Shown piece by piece: positions 36,138-47,873 of a DNA stretch of 64,000 nt (position 1 is the stretch's first letter; every line of letters begins with the position of its first letter). The notes below the pieces were generated by a model that searched no databases, was not told where the DNA came from, and saw only the letters and a list, made by a program, of their open reading frames with translations. The position numbers and the translations under genes were made by a program. The stretch spans positions 27,734,511-27,798,510 of the forward strand of contig CM119265.1 of NCBI GenBank assembly GCA_051294375.1, written 5' to 3'. The stretch comes from Paraspadella gotoi. Its lineage: Eukaryota > Chaetognatha.

Positions 36138-39100
36138 GCCTCGCAAAGAGGAAACACAAAAATACGTTAAGGCTCCATTTTTCTTCCAGGCCGTTGCATT
36201 CCTCCCATATCCAAACAGTCACGAAGGCATTACTTCGAATGTTCGCTCTCGGAAAACCCGCACAATTTCGGCGGGGTCAACTCTATAAGAACAGATCAAC
36301 TCTATTGTTTTCCGAAGCTCGGACCGGCTATTATTCGTCCTCCGTCCGCGGCTCAGTTCAGCGGGACTGACCCGAACCTGACCCCGACGGGTCATTTCTC
36401 TTCTCTTTCTGCTTCTCATTGTCTCCCCGCAATCTCCAATCCGCAAGGGCGATCCAGGGCTTTAATGATCAGAGTCCGCAGATACCGACGGAGCTGAAAG
36501 TCGCGGATCAGAGACTCTTTTCTTCTCTTTCCTTTAATCTCAAAAGAATAAAAATAGGAAAAAAAAATAAAATGATAAATAAATAAATAAACAAAAAAAG
36601 AGAAGAAGGAAATAAATAAACAAATTCACTAGTTGAAAAAAATATGTCACAGACTCTCTCTCTTCTCTACATTATTTATTTATTTTTTTATAAATTTTTC
36701 TGACTTATTCTTTTTTCCCTTAATTGTTTTCTATTTTTTTTTAATTTCATTTGTATCATTTGTATTTAATATTTTTTCAACTGAAACAAAAAAAATACAA
36801 TTTCTATTATAAATGATTAAAAATGATTAAAAAGAAATACTGGCTGGTGAAATGTTTAGGATTCCAGACAACTGTTTTTGCTCGGTGCTTTTGTTTCAGC
36901 TTGCTCCAACTCTCCGACTCTCGGTATAAAGCGACCTCATCAAAACAATTCGGTGCAAAGGCAGCTTTCCCAGAACAAAAGACAGAGTTAAAAACTTTGC
37001 TAGACTTTTTTCCAAAAAAATTGATATTTAGGGTAATCGGAATTTAAATTAAAAGAAAGAAATCAATTAAATGTTATTAAGTGAGAAAAAAAATTTTGTT
37101 TTATTTGCAGTGTTAATAAATTTAAATTAAATAAATATAATAAAAATTAAAAATTCATAATTAAGATGAATTGAAACCTGATGGAAGCCTTAAACCACCA
37201 AAGCCTGTCCAAAGTCAGGGGCAATAGCTTATTATTAAATGAAATGATAACTTTTATATTGATTGAACCAATTTCATAAGTCATTTATTAGTAAAAGGAA
37301 GTGTTGTAAGAGAAATCACAGCGCCGCAACAATTGGACTTGCTGGTGTTTCTGTTTAATCGTGATATTGACTTTAAAATTTGATGCAAGAGCAAACGTTT
37401 TCAATATTTTTTAATAAAAATTATTTTGTGCACTATTTTAAATTTTTTTAATAATTTTTTTGATAAACAAATTATTTTTATTTCTTAATCGCCTATAACT
37501 AATTTATATAACATAAAAATTTTGATTTTTGCCAGCCAAAATAGATAACTAGAAAAACCAATGATGTTAAAAACAATTCAAACATTGTAATTAAGTTCAT
37601 CTCTCTCTCTCTTTGTCAATTTTTTCCAACGTCAGTTTTTAGGTCAGACAATAGCTTGTATTCCAAAAGTTATTTTATAATTATGAGTTAGTTTTTTCCA
37701 AAAAAAAATATTGTGAAATTTAAAATGAAAGAATGTACCCCAAAAAGAAACAAAAACAATGTTTACATTACATTTTTTTATAATTTAATATAATATTTTA
37801 AAGAAAAATAAGTAAAAAATATTTTCCCTGTCCGCGACCACGATCTCCGACGTGATCCTGTTGATCCGCGGATTTCTCCCGATCAAGAGATTAATCTTCT
37901 CTGAATCCGCGACCTCGAGTCCGGCGGCGGCAAAGATTGGCCGGCCGACGTGGTCGCGGCCATGGTGGACAAAAGGCTCGGTGTCCGGACACCATGGCTT
38001 CTTAGCCGCGAATACTCGAGATAGACCATGCCAAAGTCCCGTCTCTCTCTCTTCTCTTCTTCTCTTCTCTCTCTCTCTACTCTCTCTCTCTCTCTCTTTC
38101 TCTCTCAGACCTTTCTCAGGCTCGTTCAGCCCTTGCCTCGCTTTTCAACTCCGTAGCAACGGTTGACTGTTAATCCAAGAAAATCTTAACAATCTTATGT
38201 ATCACTATCAGGTTCTGATAAAATAGCTCTCTTCCCATTAATAATATATTTTTCACATTTAGATTATCTAAAAAAAAATAATAAGAAATAATAATAATAA
38301 TAATCAAAATTATAGAATTTGTAATAAGTAATTTTATAAATATTTTAAATCAAAAACTTAAAATAGTTGTAACAAGTATTTTTTAAATTTTCATAAACAT
38401 TATCCATGACCTGAGAACCAATTCAATTCGCTCATTTCCTCAGTGTTATCCAAGATTTATTAATGAACGTTTAATAATTAACTAACTTTGACATTTATGT
38501 TTCTCCTTTCAACCGAATTAAAACTTAAATTGCTTTCTTTTGTTCACATTTAACTCTTTAATGATTAGCAAAAAAGGCTAAATTTAGTTCCAAGGTCTTT
38601 CGGTTCTTTTGCTTCGAGATTTGACGTTTTAATGATTAAAAACTTATGCTGATGATGTTCGATATAAAAATAGAAGGAAGGAAGGAAGGAGAGAAAAAGA
38701 AGAAAGAAAAGAAGAAGGAAAGAAAGAAAGAAATGCAGGAATGCAAGGATGGATGGATGGATTTAAAAAAAGGGAAAAAAATGAGAAAAGGAATTAACAA
38801 CAATTGTTATTTTAAAAATATATTGTTTTTTTGCCATTTTCGTCAAAACATATACGATGAAAGTACATATAAGAGAAACATATTGCACTTTATCTTCTTT
38901 ATAAGTCAAAATGGCATAAAAAGTGGCATAAAATATGGCGGAGGAGAGTAAAGATGGCAGAAGAGAGTGAGTTGGCTTGGGATGAAAATGATCTTAGGAT
39001 GGCGCTCGCATTGCTTTTCTTCTCTTCCAAATAGACTGCTCTCTTTCTCTCTCTCACTCTCCTCTCTCTCGTTCCCTCTCTCCGCGCTGCTCTCTCTCTC

Positions 39101-40988
39101 TCTGCTCTCTTCTCTCTCTCTCTCTCTCTCTCAACCTAATGAGCCTCGTTCATCGATCAGATTCAGTTTCTTTTTGCTCTTTCAAAGACGGAAAGAAAGA
39201 GATTTCTCTGCTCTTCTCTCGTCCTCTCTCACGATCTGCGTCTCGATCTCCTCGCCTCTCTCAGTCTCTCTCTCTCTCTCTCTCATCGTGCTCTCTCTCT
39301 CCTCTCTATTCTTTCAAGACATAACATTTTTCTCCCTGGAAGTGTTCTCTCCCCCACAGCAGTTATGGAAAAATGTCTCTCTCTCGTTTGACGCGATTTG
39401 AATTGATTCGCAGATATTCAGTCGCCATTTCCTTTTTTTCCTTTTTTTTCTTTTTTCCTTTTTTTCTCTTTTTCCTTTTTCCTTTTTTTTTCTTTTTCCT
39501 TTTCTTTCTTTTTTATATTTCCGCCGCCATTTTTAGACTTTTATGAGTTTTTTTTGAGTCGTCATATCATTTTTTTTGTTAAAGGGCATTTTTAATGTTT
39601 TTATATGTTTATTTTTTCTCCTCGTTATTTTTTAAAAATATCAAATGCGCATCTTTAAATTCATTCTGCATTTATAGTACCTATATTTTTTATTTGTCAA
39701 TCAGATATTTATTTGTTCAAACATATATTCAACTATTGAACTGAACTTGCCAATCTCTCTCTCTCTCTCTCTCCCCCTCTCTCTCTCTCTCTCTCTCTCT
39801 CTTCCGGTTCGGCCGTCCACCAAGCCTCAATTTGTTAAAAAAAAAGGAAGAAAAGAAAAAAAATGGATAAAAGTTGCAAAAATATTGTGATAAGGAAACT
39901 AATTTACGCTGTGGAGCTTAGCGCTAGGGGGCCATTAAATCGGGGAAAGAAAATGAACAACAGCTACCGTGCTGAGCTTAAAGGAGGAAGAGAACAAAAG
40001 AGAGGAAAGGGAGGAAGAGGAGGAAGAAAAGAAAGGAGAAAGAAGGAGGAAGGAGGAAGGAAGGAAAAGAAATAATCAACAGCAACCGTGCTGTGATTAA
40101 AAAAGGAAAAAGGAAGGAAGAAAAGAGGGAGAGAAGAAAAAGGAGGAAAGAGGAAAGGGAAGAAGAAGAAAAAAGGAGGAAGGAGGAAAGAGAGAGAAAA
40201 AAATACAACAGCTGCCGTCTAAAGGAGCAAAGAACGAAGGGAGGAAAGGAAAGATAAGGGAAAGGAAGAAAAACAGAAAGAAGAGGAGAAGGAAGAAGAA
40301 AAGGAACCGGAAGAGGAAGAGGAAGAGTAGATCCGGGAGGTCCAGAAAAAAAAGGAAGTGATTTGGAAAAGATCGGGTGAGGGAGATCCCGCCAAGAAAT
40401 TGGNNNNNNNNNNNNNNNNNNNNNNNNNNNNNNNNNNNNNNNNNNNNNNNNNNNNNNNNNNNNNNNNNNNNNNNNNNNNNNNNNNNNNNNNNNNNNNNNN
40501 NNNNNNNNNNNNNNNNNNNNNNNNNNNNNNNNNNNNNNNNNNNNNNNNNNNNNNNNNNNNNNNNNNNNNNNNNNNNNNNNNNNNNNNNNNNNNNNNNNNN
40601 NNNNNNNNNNNNNNNNNNNNNNNNNNNNNNNNNNNNNNNNNNNNNNNNNNNNNNNNNNNNNNNNNNNNNNNNNNNNNNNNNNNNNNNNNNNNNNNNNNNN
40701 NNNNNNNNNNNNNNNNNNNNNNNNNNNNNNNNNNNNNNNNNNNNNNNNNNNNNNNNNNNNNNNNNNNNNNNNNNNNNNNNNNNNNNNNNNNNNNNNNNNN
40801 NNNNNNNNNNNNNNNNNNNNNNNNNNNNNNNNNNNNNNNNNNNNNNNNNNNNNNNNNNNNNNNNNNNNNNNNNNNNNNNNNNNNNNNNNNNNNNNNNNNN
40901 NNNNNNNNNNNNNNNNNNNAGAAAAAGTCCATAAGAAGATAATGAAAACTTATGAAAAAGATGAGATTAAGAACATTAAAAAAGATAT

Positions 40989-41033
<45 letters not shown>

Positions 41034-41753
41034 AGTAAGCGTGAATGAAAGTGGATATTTAAGGGCGAGAAAGAGAAAGTTGGTGAGAGATGGTGAAATA
41101 GAGAGGCAGTGACAAAGGGTCTGAAAAAAAGAGAATGAATAAAGAGAATCTGAAATAGAAAATAAAAAAGAGAGGATTTTGAAAGTAAATGTAAAAAAAA
41201 AATGATTGTGATATGTAAGTGGGTCAGATCATCGGTCAATGGTCAAGGGTCATTGGTCATTGGTCATGGCGGGAGAAAAAAACAGAGTCCGGGTTAAAAA
41301 CAAAATCTCCTTGAGATAGAGTAAAAACAAAAGGGACTAAGAGAGAGAGAGAGAGAGAGAGAGAGTGAATAAAAAAAAAGAGTTTGACGTCATTCGACTG
41401 AGTAACTTGTTTACAATTTAAATTATGTTACAATCTCGTCGGTGGTGAATTTCCAATTTTCCCTCCTTTTCCCATCTTCCCTATTTTTTTTATATTTTTT
41501 ATCATTTTTAATTGCGCCGCGAGTACTCGCGGAGCAACTCTATAAGTCACTTTTCGGTCGATCTGTCGGTCGGTCCGTCGGTTGGTTTGTCTGTCCGTCT
41601 GGTCTGTCCTATTTACATTAAAAATGCATATAATTTGCCTATATTTGTTAAGACAGAAAAAAACCTCAAATCTAAGAGACTGCTAGCGCCACCTTCAGGA
41701 ATTCCTAAAAATATAAGGAATAAAAGACGGAATATGATAAAAAAAAAAAACGT
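36138..41753. repeat. 6.3-kb unit, copy 3 of 3 (starts about 620 bp into the unit)
   Basis: It begins GCCTCGCAAAGAGG, equivalent to 24004 and 30389, contains a 516-N gap, and ends with the shared AAAAAAAAAACG. Here the sequence continues directly into unique DNA (TATGAAAATAAAG). It carries more deletions than the other copies, and 36200-36480 is rearranged or mis-called relative to them. Confidence 0.88.
40404..40919. other. Assembly gap, 516 N
   Basis: Within copy 3; copies 1 and 2 have (GA)n, AT-rich DNA and an A/G-rich stretch at this place, about 310 bases, so the gap size is an over-estimate relative to them. Confidence 0.95.
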
Positions 41754-42030
41754 ATGAAAATAAAGTTACTGCGGTGCAACACATGAATTACCATTCTTGT
41801 TTTTATTACAAAATGTTTTTTCTTCCCTTAGTTTTGTTTTTTAACGAAAGGAAGAACATCTTTACACTTAACATGTCGATGAGACTTCGAGACAAAACAC
41901 CGACACAAAACAAAAAAATAAAAAGAAAAAATATTTATCAAGAAAACATCGAAATTTTTGTTATTCCACTGCAAACAAAATCTGTTTGTCCAACGAGCGT
42001 AATCTTAAATTTATTGTGACATTGAAGTGT
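41754..42030. other. Unique DNA right of the triplicated block
   Basis: TACTGCGGTGCAACACATGA (41768) and following words recur, diverged, at 42288, so a short repeat brackets the 'GCGCCGCGAGTACTCG' copy. Confidence 0.45.
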
Positions 42031-42180
42031 TTTTAGTTGCGCCGCGAGTACTCGTGGATCAACTCTAAAAGTAAATTTTTGGTCGGTCTGTCGGTCCATC
42101 TGTCTGTCGGTATGTCTGTCCGTCGGTCTGTCCCACTTACATTAAAATTGCATATAATTCGCCTATGCAGTGTTCCTATG
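42031..42180 (+). repeat. 'GCGCCGCGAGTACTCG' family with TCGG/TCTG core
   Basis: TTTTAGTTGCGCCGCGAGTA then CTCGTGGATCAACTCTAAAAG is followed by (GTCGG/GTCTG)n and CCCACTTACATTAAAATTGC. It matches the last 200 bp of each 6.3-kb unit (29498, 35868, 41507). The start holds the palindrome CGAGTACTCG. Confidence 0.6.
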
Positions 42181-42391
42181 CAGTGTGTATCTCATAAATA
42201 CATGGGCTATGAAAGGTATTGTAGTCATGTAGTCATGTCATGTCACATCATGTCATGACATGTCACGAGAAATACACGTGATAAGGCAGTCACTGCGGCG
42301 CAACACATTTGAATTACCGTTCTTGTTCTTTTCCCGCAAACGATACGTTTTCGTTTTAACTTGCCGACACGCCGGTTATTCTAATTACAAG

Positions 42392-42574
42392 GCTAATCAG
42401 CTCCAATATCGCGTTGCAGACGAAAATTTTGCTTCATCGCCGACGCACTATTTAATTTCGACCGACATTGATGAGCTTGTCTCTCTATCCACTCTACCGA
42501 CACAATTTCCTCCTCTGCCCGTCCAGGAGGCCGACAGAGAAGCTGCCAAAGAAGCCGCCAACTTTGCCGCTCCA
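42392..42574 (+). CDS. Candidate exon, unrecognised protein, adjoining a TIR element
   Basis: After a possible acceptor (attacaag ending 42391) the frame is open for 61 codons with varied, protein-like composition: ANQLQYRVADENFASSPTHY, then LISTDIDELVSLSTLPTQF, then PPLPVQEADREAAKEAANFA. Codon choice is mixed and not driven by a simple repeat. A GT at 42575 would be a weak donor (gtttgg) in phase 0. The TIR of the element at 42576-42937 starts one base later, so the insertion abuts or altered the splice donor. The next candidate exon (43000) is also phase 0. The same frame stays open upstream to 42260, but that part resembles a dispersed repeat. No family recognised. Confidence 0.38.
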
Positions 42575-42575
42575 G

Positions 42576-42937
42576 TTTGGCTCTCTTTTCTCAGAGCGTC
42601 CCATTTCTGTTCCTTTATCCCGGAATTTAATTTTAATTTTAATATTTAATCTAACCAATTAGACTTATAAGTTATAATACAACTCTTATCATTGACCCTA
42701 ATCCTAAACCGTAACCCAAATACTTTTTCATTAATTTCTAACTCTGACTTATAACCTAAACTCTAGTTCAAACACTAACTCTGATACCTATCATTAATTA
42801 TTAACTTAATCCATAACCCTAATCACTAACTTAATCCCTTGCCTAATCCTTAGCCCTAACCTAATATTTAATTTTTAAAATTAACTTAATCCCAAATTTA
42901 CGATATAATGAGGCGTTCTTGGATAATAGAGCCCAAA
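42576..42937. mobile_element. Non-autonomous TIR element with minisatellite core, copy 1
   Basis: The left end (TTTGGCTCTCTTTTCTC from 42576) and the complement of the right end (TTTGGGCTCTATTATCC to 42937) form an imperfect inverted repeat that continues inward for about 30 bases (…AGANCGNCNCATT). The interior is a degenerate tandem repeat of AACCCTAATC-type units, preceded by TTTAATTTTAATTTTAATAT. No ORF is present. Copy 2 is at 53073-53557. Such MITE-like elements are moved by transposases encoded elsewhere; the superfamily and target duplication cannot be fixed from two copies. Confidence 0.6.
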
Positions 42938-42999
42938 GGGTTTCGATTTAATTTTTCTTGACGTTTTTTCGTTTTTCGGTTTTTGATTTCGATTTTCAG

Positions 43000-43137
43000 C
43001 TTCAAAAGATTCGACGCCACAAACGACGCCACGAACTACGACACAAACGACGCCACGCTGACACCACTAACAGCGAATCAGTGACGAATCCGCCACAGGG
43101 ACTGCGTCAAAGCGACAACACTTGGAGGCGTTGCTAG
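43000..43137 (+). CDS. Candidate last exon, basic Arg/His-rich
   Basis: A T-rich tract ending gattttcag (to 42999) is a strong acceptor. Frame 0 is open for 45 codons, LQKIRRHKRRHELRHKRRHA then DTTNSESVTNPPQGLRQSDN and TWRRC, to a TAG at 43135-43137. The other two frames have stops. The TAG is immediately followed by gtaagg, a donor-like sequence, which is odd for a terminal exon. It can join the 42392-42574 ORF in phase 0 across a 425-nt intron containing the TIR element. The first half comes from an imperfect repeat of ACGACGCCAC. Product unknown. Confidence 0.3.
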   Translation, partial: LQKIRRHKRRHELRHKRRHADTTNSESVTNPPQGLRQSDNTWRRC

Positions 43138-43434
43138 GTAAGGCGCCTAACATGTAGACGTCGATTGCCTGACTCTGAAAAAATACAGTAAATTAATTCT
43201 TGTTTTTTATTGTTGTTGTTGTTGTTGTTGTTATTTACGTGATCATCTAAAATTATGCAGTAAATTCCGTCGTGAATTTTTTAGATATAACTATGTATAA
43301 CTAAAACTATACGGAGTATACAATGTATACTATATTATACATAAAAATGAATACAAATACTTGTTTGGAAAAGAGAGTCTCTTAAATTCTTGGACCTGTT
43401 CAGACTTTCTTTTATTATCTCTCTCTCTCTCTCT

Positions 43435-43642
43435 NNNNNNNNNNNNNNNNNNNNNNNNNNNNNNNNNNNNNNNNNNNNNNNNNNNNNNNNNNNNNNNNNN
43501 NNNNNNNNNNNNNNNNNNNNNNNNNNNNNNNNNNNNNNNNNNNNNNNNNNNNNNNNNNNNNNNNNNNNNNNNNNNNNNNNNNNNNNNNNNNNNNNNNNNN
43601 NNNNNNNNNNNNNNNNNNNNNNNNNNNNNNNNNNNNNNNNNN
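43435..43642. other. Assembly gap, 208 N
   Basis: (CT)n on the left, GC-rich DNA on the right. Confidence 0.98.
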
Positions 43643-43804
43643 CCGACCCGACGTACTTTCGGTAAGCCACGCCCACCGGTACGCCTCCTAGCGTCTGATT
43701 GGTCGATGGGTGCAGAGGGCGCGGCCGCAGCAGCAGCGTCCCGCCGGACGGGATGGAGCCGAGTCCCGTGGCGTAGCTTGGCGTCAACGTGGCGCAAGGA
43801 TCGT
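43643..43804. promoter_or_regulatory. GC-rich promoter-like fragment between two gaps
   Basis: 162 bases of GC-rich, CpG-dense DNA contain CCACGCCCA (GC-box/KLF type), CTGATTGGTCG (a near-consensus inverted CCAAT box for NF-Y) and GCGGCCGC. Both sides are N runs next to (CT)n or (AG)n. A CpG-island promoter is a fair reading; a first exon could also be present (an open minus-strand frame crosses it). Confidence 0.35.
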
Positions 43805-44031
43805 NNNNNNNNNNNNNNNNNNNNNNNNNNNNNNNNNNNNNNNNNNNNNNNNNNNNNNNNNNNNNNNNNNNNNNNNNNNNNNNNNNNNNNNNNNNNNNNN
43901 NNNNNNNNNNNNNNNNNNNNNNNNNNNNNNNNNNNNNNNNNNNNNNNNNNNNNNNNNNNNNNNNNNNNNNNNNNNNNNNNNNNNNNNNNNNNNNNNNNNN
44001 NNNNNNNNNNNNNNNNNNNNNNNNNNNNNNN
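43805..44031. other. Assembly gap, 227 N
   Basis: (AG)n on the right. Confidence 0.98.
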
Positions 44032-44259
44032 AGAGAGAGAATGTCAAATAAAATTAAAATTGTCACAAGAGAGAGAGATTAGGAAAAGGAAGAGAAGGAA
44101 CATAATGAAAAAGAGACTCATTAACTTCATCTTTCCTGCCACATTTTTTTCTTTCTTTTTTTCTTCTTTCTTATTTCTTTCTTTTTCTCTTCTATTTTAG
44201 TTTCTACAATTCCTTTGCTTGTTCTTTTCAGTCTAAGTAAATTCTTTCTTTAGTGGCGG

Positions 44260-44700
44260 NNNNNNNNNNNNNNNNNNNNNNNNNNNNNNNNNNNNNNNNN
44301 NNNNNNNNNNNNNNNNNNNNNNNNNNNNNNNNNNNNNNNNNNNNNNNNNNNNNNNNNNNNNNNNNNNNNNNNNNNNNNNNNNNNNNNNNNNNNNNNNNNN
44401 NNNNNNNNNNNNNNNNNNNNNNNNNNNNNNNNNNNNNNNNNNNNNNNNNNNNNNNNNNNNNNNNNNNNNNNNNNNNNNNNNNNNNNNNNNNNNNNNNNNN
44501 NNNNNNNNNNNNNNNNNNNNNNNNNNNNNNNNNNNNNNNNNNNNNNNNNNNNNNNNNNNNNNNNNNNNNNNNNNNNNNNNNNNNNNNNNNNNNNNNNNNN
44601 NNNNNNNNNNNNNNNNNNNNNNNNNNNNNNNNNNNNNNNNNNNNNNNNNNNNNNNNNNNNNNNNNNNNNNNNNNNNNNNNNNNNNNNNNNNNNNNNNNNN
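44260..44700. other. Assembly gap, 441 N
   Basis: Non-repetitive edges. Confidence 0.98.
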
Positions 44701-44981
44701 ATAACCCCGTATGGAGGTATTATTAAAGAAAACAGAAATGTTAAGAAATGTAAAAAAATTGAGAGGGACCGTGGGATGAGTCGTACGGACAGAGGGACAA
44801 AATTGTGTGGATGGTTTGCCAGCTTCATGGTGAAAAAAAAGGAAAAGAAGCGATAAAATAAGGAAAAACAAAGGAACAAAAAAAAGGGAAAAAAAACTGA
44901 AATAAACAGAAAACGGAGATTCCTTGCTGGCGGTTTTTCTTCGCTAGATGGCGGGGATAGGGAGATGAGATGATGAAGACG

Positions 44982-45188
44982 NNNNNNNNNNNNNNNNNNN
45001 NNNNNNNNNNNNNNNNNNNNNNNNNNNNNNNNNNNNNNNNNNNNNNNNNNNNNNNNNNNNNNNNNNNNNNNNNNNNNNNNNNNNNNNNNNNNNNNNNNNN
45101 NNNNNNNNNNNNNNNNNNNNNNNNNNNNNNNNNNNNNNNNNNNNNNNNNNNNNNNNNNNNNNNNNNNNNNNNNNNNNNNNNNNNNNNN
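44982..45188. other. Assembly gap, 207 N
   Basis: GATGAAGACG at the left edge suggests a trinucleotide array. Confidence 0.98.
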
Positions 45189-45460
45189 CGAAACTAAAAA
45201 AAGAAGAAAGTAAAAAGGAAAGAAAATATGAAAAGAAAAAAAAGGAAAGGATGAAGAAAAATTAAGGAATATGGGAGATAAAGAATAAGTAAGGAGAGTA
45301 GAAGGATAAAAATAGAAAGATTGGATGAGGAAATATTATAAGAAAAATAAAAAGTCGGTAACAAAATTCGGGAGAAACATACATATAAATAAATACACGA
45401 CGACAAAGACGACGAATATGACGACGACGACAACAACATTAATTTCTTTGTCGTTTTTCT

Positions 45461-45558
45461 NNNNNNNNNNNNNNNNNNNNNNNNNNNNNNNNNNNNNNNN
45501 NNNNNNNNNNNNNNNNNNNNNNNNNNNNNNNNNNNNNNNNNNNNNNNNNNNNNNNNNN
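45461..45558. other. Assembly gap, 98 N
   Basis: No simple repeat at the immediate edges. Confidence 0.98.
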
Positions 45559-45599
45559 AAAAGCCGTCCAATAATGTAGGCGAAACCGGCATTTGCGCT

Positions 45600-46080
45600 C
45601 AAAATACGACAACAACAACAACAACAACAGAAACAACAACAAAAACAACAACAACAACGAAACTCGGTCCATAATGATTCCATCTGTAAATGTTTCTCTC
45701 GTCATCTTTATTGACTTCAACGAAACAAGAGGCGATGAAAGGGAAGACGACGACGACGAAAACGACGACTATAACGACGACGAACATGATGATGATAACG
45801 ATGATGACGATAATGACGACGACAAAAACTATAAAATGATTTATGACGACGATGACGATAACTATGACGACAACGAAGACAATGACAACAAAAGTGACAA
45901 TGATGATGATGACGGTAATGACGATGACGATGACACAGACGACCAACACGACGAAGAAAACGACGACCATGATGACGACGACGACAATGACAACCACAAA
46001 GGCGACCGAAGCGACGATGATGACGAAGACGACGACAAAGACGTCAACGATGATAAAGACGTCGATAATAAAGACCGAGG
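45600..46080 (+). repeat. (AAC)n then long degenerate (GAY)n tract
   Basis: AAC units at 45608-45657, then about 350 bases of GAC/GAT/AAC from 45740. One plus frame reads as a strongly acidic Asp/Asn-rich ORF from 45593 to the gap at 46105, but the opposite strand is equally open, so composition explains it. Confidence 0.8.
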
Positions 46081-46104
46081 ACGAAAACGCCTCTCGATAA
46101 GACC

Positions 46105-46311
46105 NNNNNNNNNNNNNNNNNNNNNNNNNNNNNNNNNNNNNNNNNNNNNNNNNNNNNNNNNNNNNNNNNNNNNNNNNNNNNNNNNNNNNNNNNNNNNNNN
46201 NNNNNNNNNNNNNNNNNNNNNNNNNNNNNNNNNNNNNNNNNNNNNNNNNNNNNNNNNNNNNNNNNNNNNNNNNNNNNNNNNNNNNNNNNNNNNNNNNNNN
46301 NNNNNNNNNNN
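46105..46311. other. Assembly gap, 207 N
   Basis: It interrupts the Asp-rich ORF region. Confidence 0.98.
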
Positions 46312-46494
46312 GAATGTCATTCCGTCCCGTTATGCTGATCAACGATCCAAGGACGCGTTTATGATAATGATAAAGATAATGATAATGATAATAAAAATCC
46401 AAGTCTTTTGCTGTAGCTTTTAAAGAGTCCGCTAATGGGAAAGCCTACGATATTTTGGGGCAGATGCCTCAGCGGCGAAGCAATAGAGCACATC

Positions 46495-46560
46495 TTTGAT
46501 GATGGTGATGATGATGATGATGATGATGATGATAAAGACGATGATGATGACGATAAAGAC
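46495..46560 (+). repeat. (GAT)n trinucleotide
   Basis: It follows TGCCTCAGCGG, an A-box-like word with no B box after it. Confidence 0.9.
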
Positions 46561-46654
46561 AAAAGTAGCTTGTCTCTAATTCTTATGTATCATGATTTAA
46601 ATTCTCGTTTATAACATAATACATTCCTCTAAAATCAATTGAAATTTCCCAATT

Positions 46655-47095
46655 ATCTTCACCCAAATCTCTTCACCGAAATCTCTTCAACAAAATCTTT
46701 TCACCCAAATATATTAATCCAAATCTTTTCACCCAAATCTTTTCACCCAAATCTCTTCACCCAAATCTCTTTACCCAAATCTTTTCAACCAATTATCTTC
46801 ACCGAAATCTCTTCACCCAAATCTTTTCAACCAATTATCTTCAGCCAAATCTCTTAATCAAAATCTCTTCAGCCAAACCTCTTCCCCCAAATCTCTTCAC
46901 CCAAATCACTTCACGAAAATATTTTCACCAAAATCTTTTCACCCAAATATCCTCAACTCAATCTCTTCCCCGAAATCTCTTCACCCAAATCTCTTTCCCC
47001 AAATCTCTTCACCCAAATCTCTTCACCCAAATACTTCCCCCAAATCTCTTCACCCAAATCTCTTCACCCAAATCTCTTCACCCAAATCACTTCCC
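46655..47095 (+). repeat. 14-bp minisatellite ATCTCTTCACCCAA
   Basis: About 32 units, with many carrying the common variant ATCTTTTCACCCAA. Confidence 0.92.
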
Positions 47096-47177
47096 ACTCC
47101 AAATCGTGGGCGTCTCCTTTGATTATTGGTTTTCTTTCCTTCTTCTTCGTTGAGGCCAAACGGCGATTAATATGGTA

Positions 47178-47545
47178 ACGATGACGACGACGACGACGAC
47201 GACGACGACNNNNNNNNNNNNNNNNNNNNNNNNNNNNNNNNNNNNNNNNNNNNNNNNNNNNNNNNNNNNNNNNNNNNNNNNNNNNNNNNNNNNNNNNNNN
47301 NNNNNNNNNNNNNNNNNNNNNNNNNNNNNNNNNNNNNNNNNNNNNNNNNNNNNNNNNNNNNNNNNNNNNNNNNNNNNNNNNNNNNNNNNNNNNNNNNNNN
47401 NNNNNNNNNNNNNNNNNNNNNNNNNNNNNNNNNNNNNNNNNNNNNNNNNNNNNNNNNNNNNNNNNNNNNNNNNNNNNNNNNNNNNNNNNNNNNNNNNNNN
47501 NNNNNNNNNNNNNNNCGACGACGACGACGACGACGACGACGACAA
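47178..47545 (+). repeat. (GAC)n array containing a gap
   Basis: GAC on both sides of the 47210-47515 N run in the same orientation. Confidence 0.92.
47210..47515. other. Assembly gap, 306 N
   Basis: Inside a (GAC)n array. Confidence 0.98.
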
Positions 47546-47603
47546 CGATGTCTTTGTGATGGTCGCGATTTACTGATCTGCATCCTACAAAAATATCTCA
47601 TTC

Positions 47604-47873
47604 NNNNNNNNNNNNNNNNNNNNNNNNNNNNNNNNNNNNNNNNNNNNNNNNNNNNNNNNNNNNNNNNNNNNNNNNNNNNNNNNNNNNNNNNNNNNNNNNN
47701 NNNNNNNNNNNNNNNNNNNNNNNNNNNNNNNNNNNNNNNNNNNNNNNNNNNNNNNNNNNNNNNNNNNNNNNNNNNNNNNNNNNNNNNNNNNNNNNNNNNN
47801 NNNNNNNNNNNNNNNNNNNNNNNNNNNNNNNNNNNNNNNNNNNNNNNNNNNNNNNNNNNNNNNNNNNNNNNNN
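47604..47873. other. Assembly gap, 270 N
   Basis: A purine tract starts at the right edge. Confidence 0.98.

Noticed and set aside
42225-42275. p53-type response element in CATGTCATGACATG
   Set aside because: It is part of a CATGTCA tandem repeat and does not satisfy the flanking purine/pyrimidine rule.
46470-46560. SINE suggested by A-box-like TGCCTCAGCGG before (GAT)n
   Set aside because: No B box follows and no second copy was seen.
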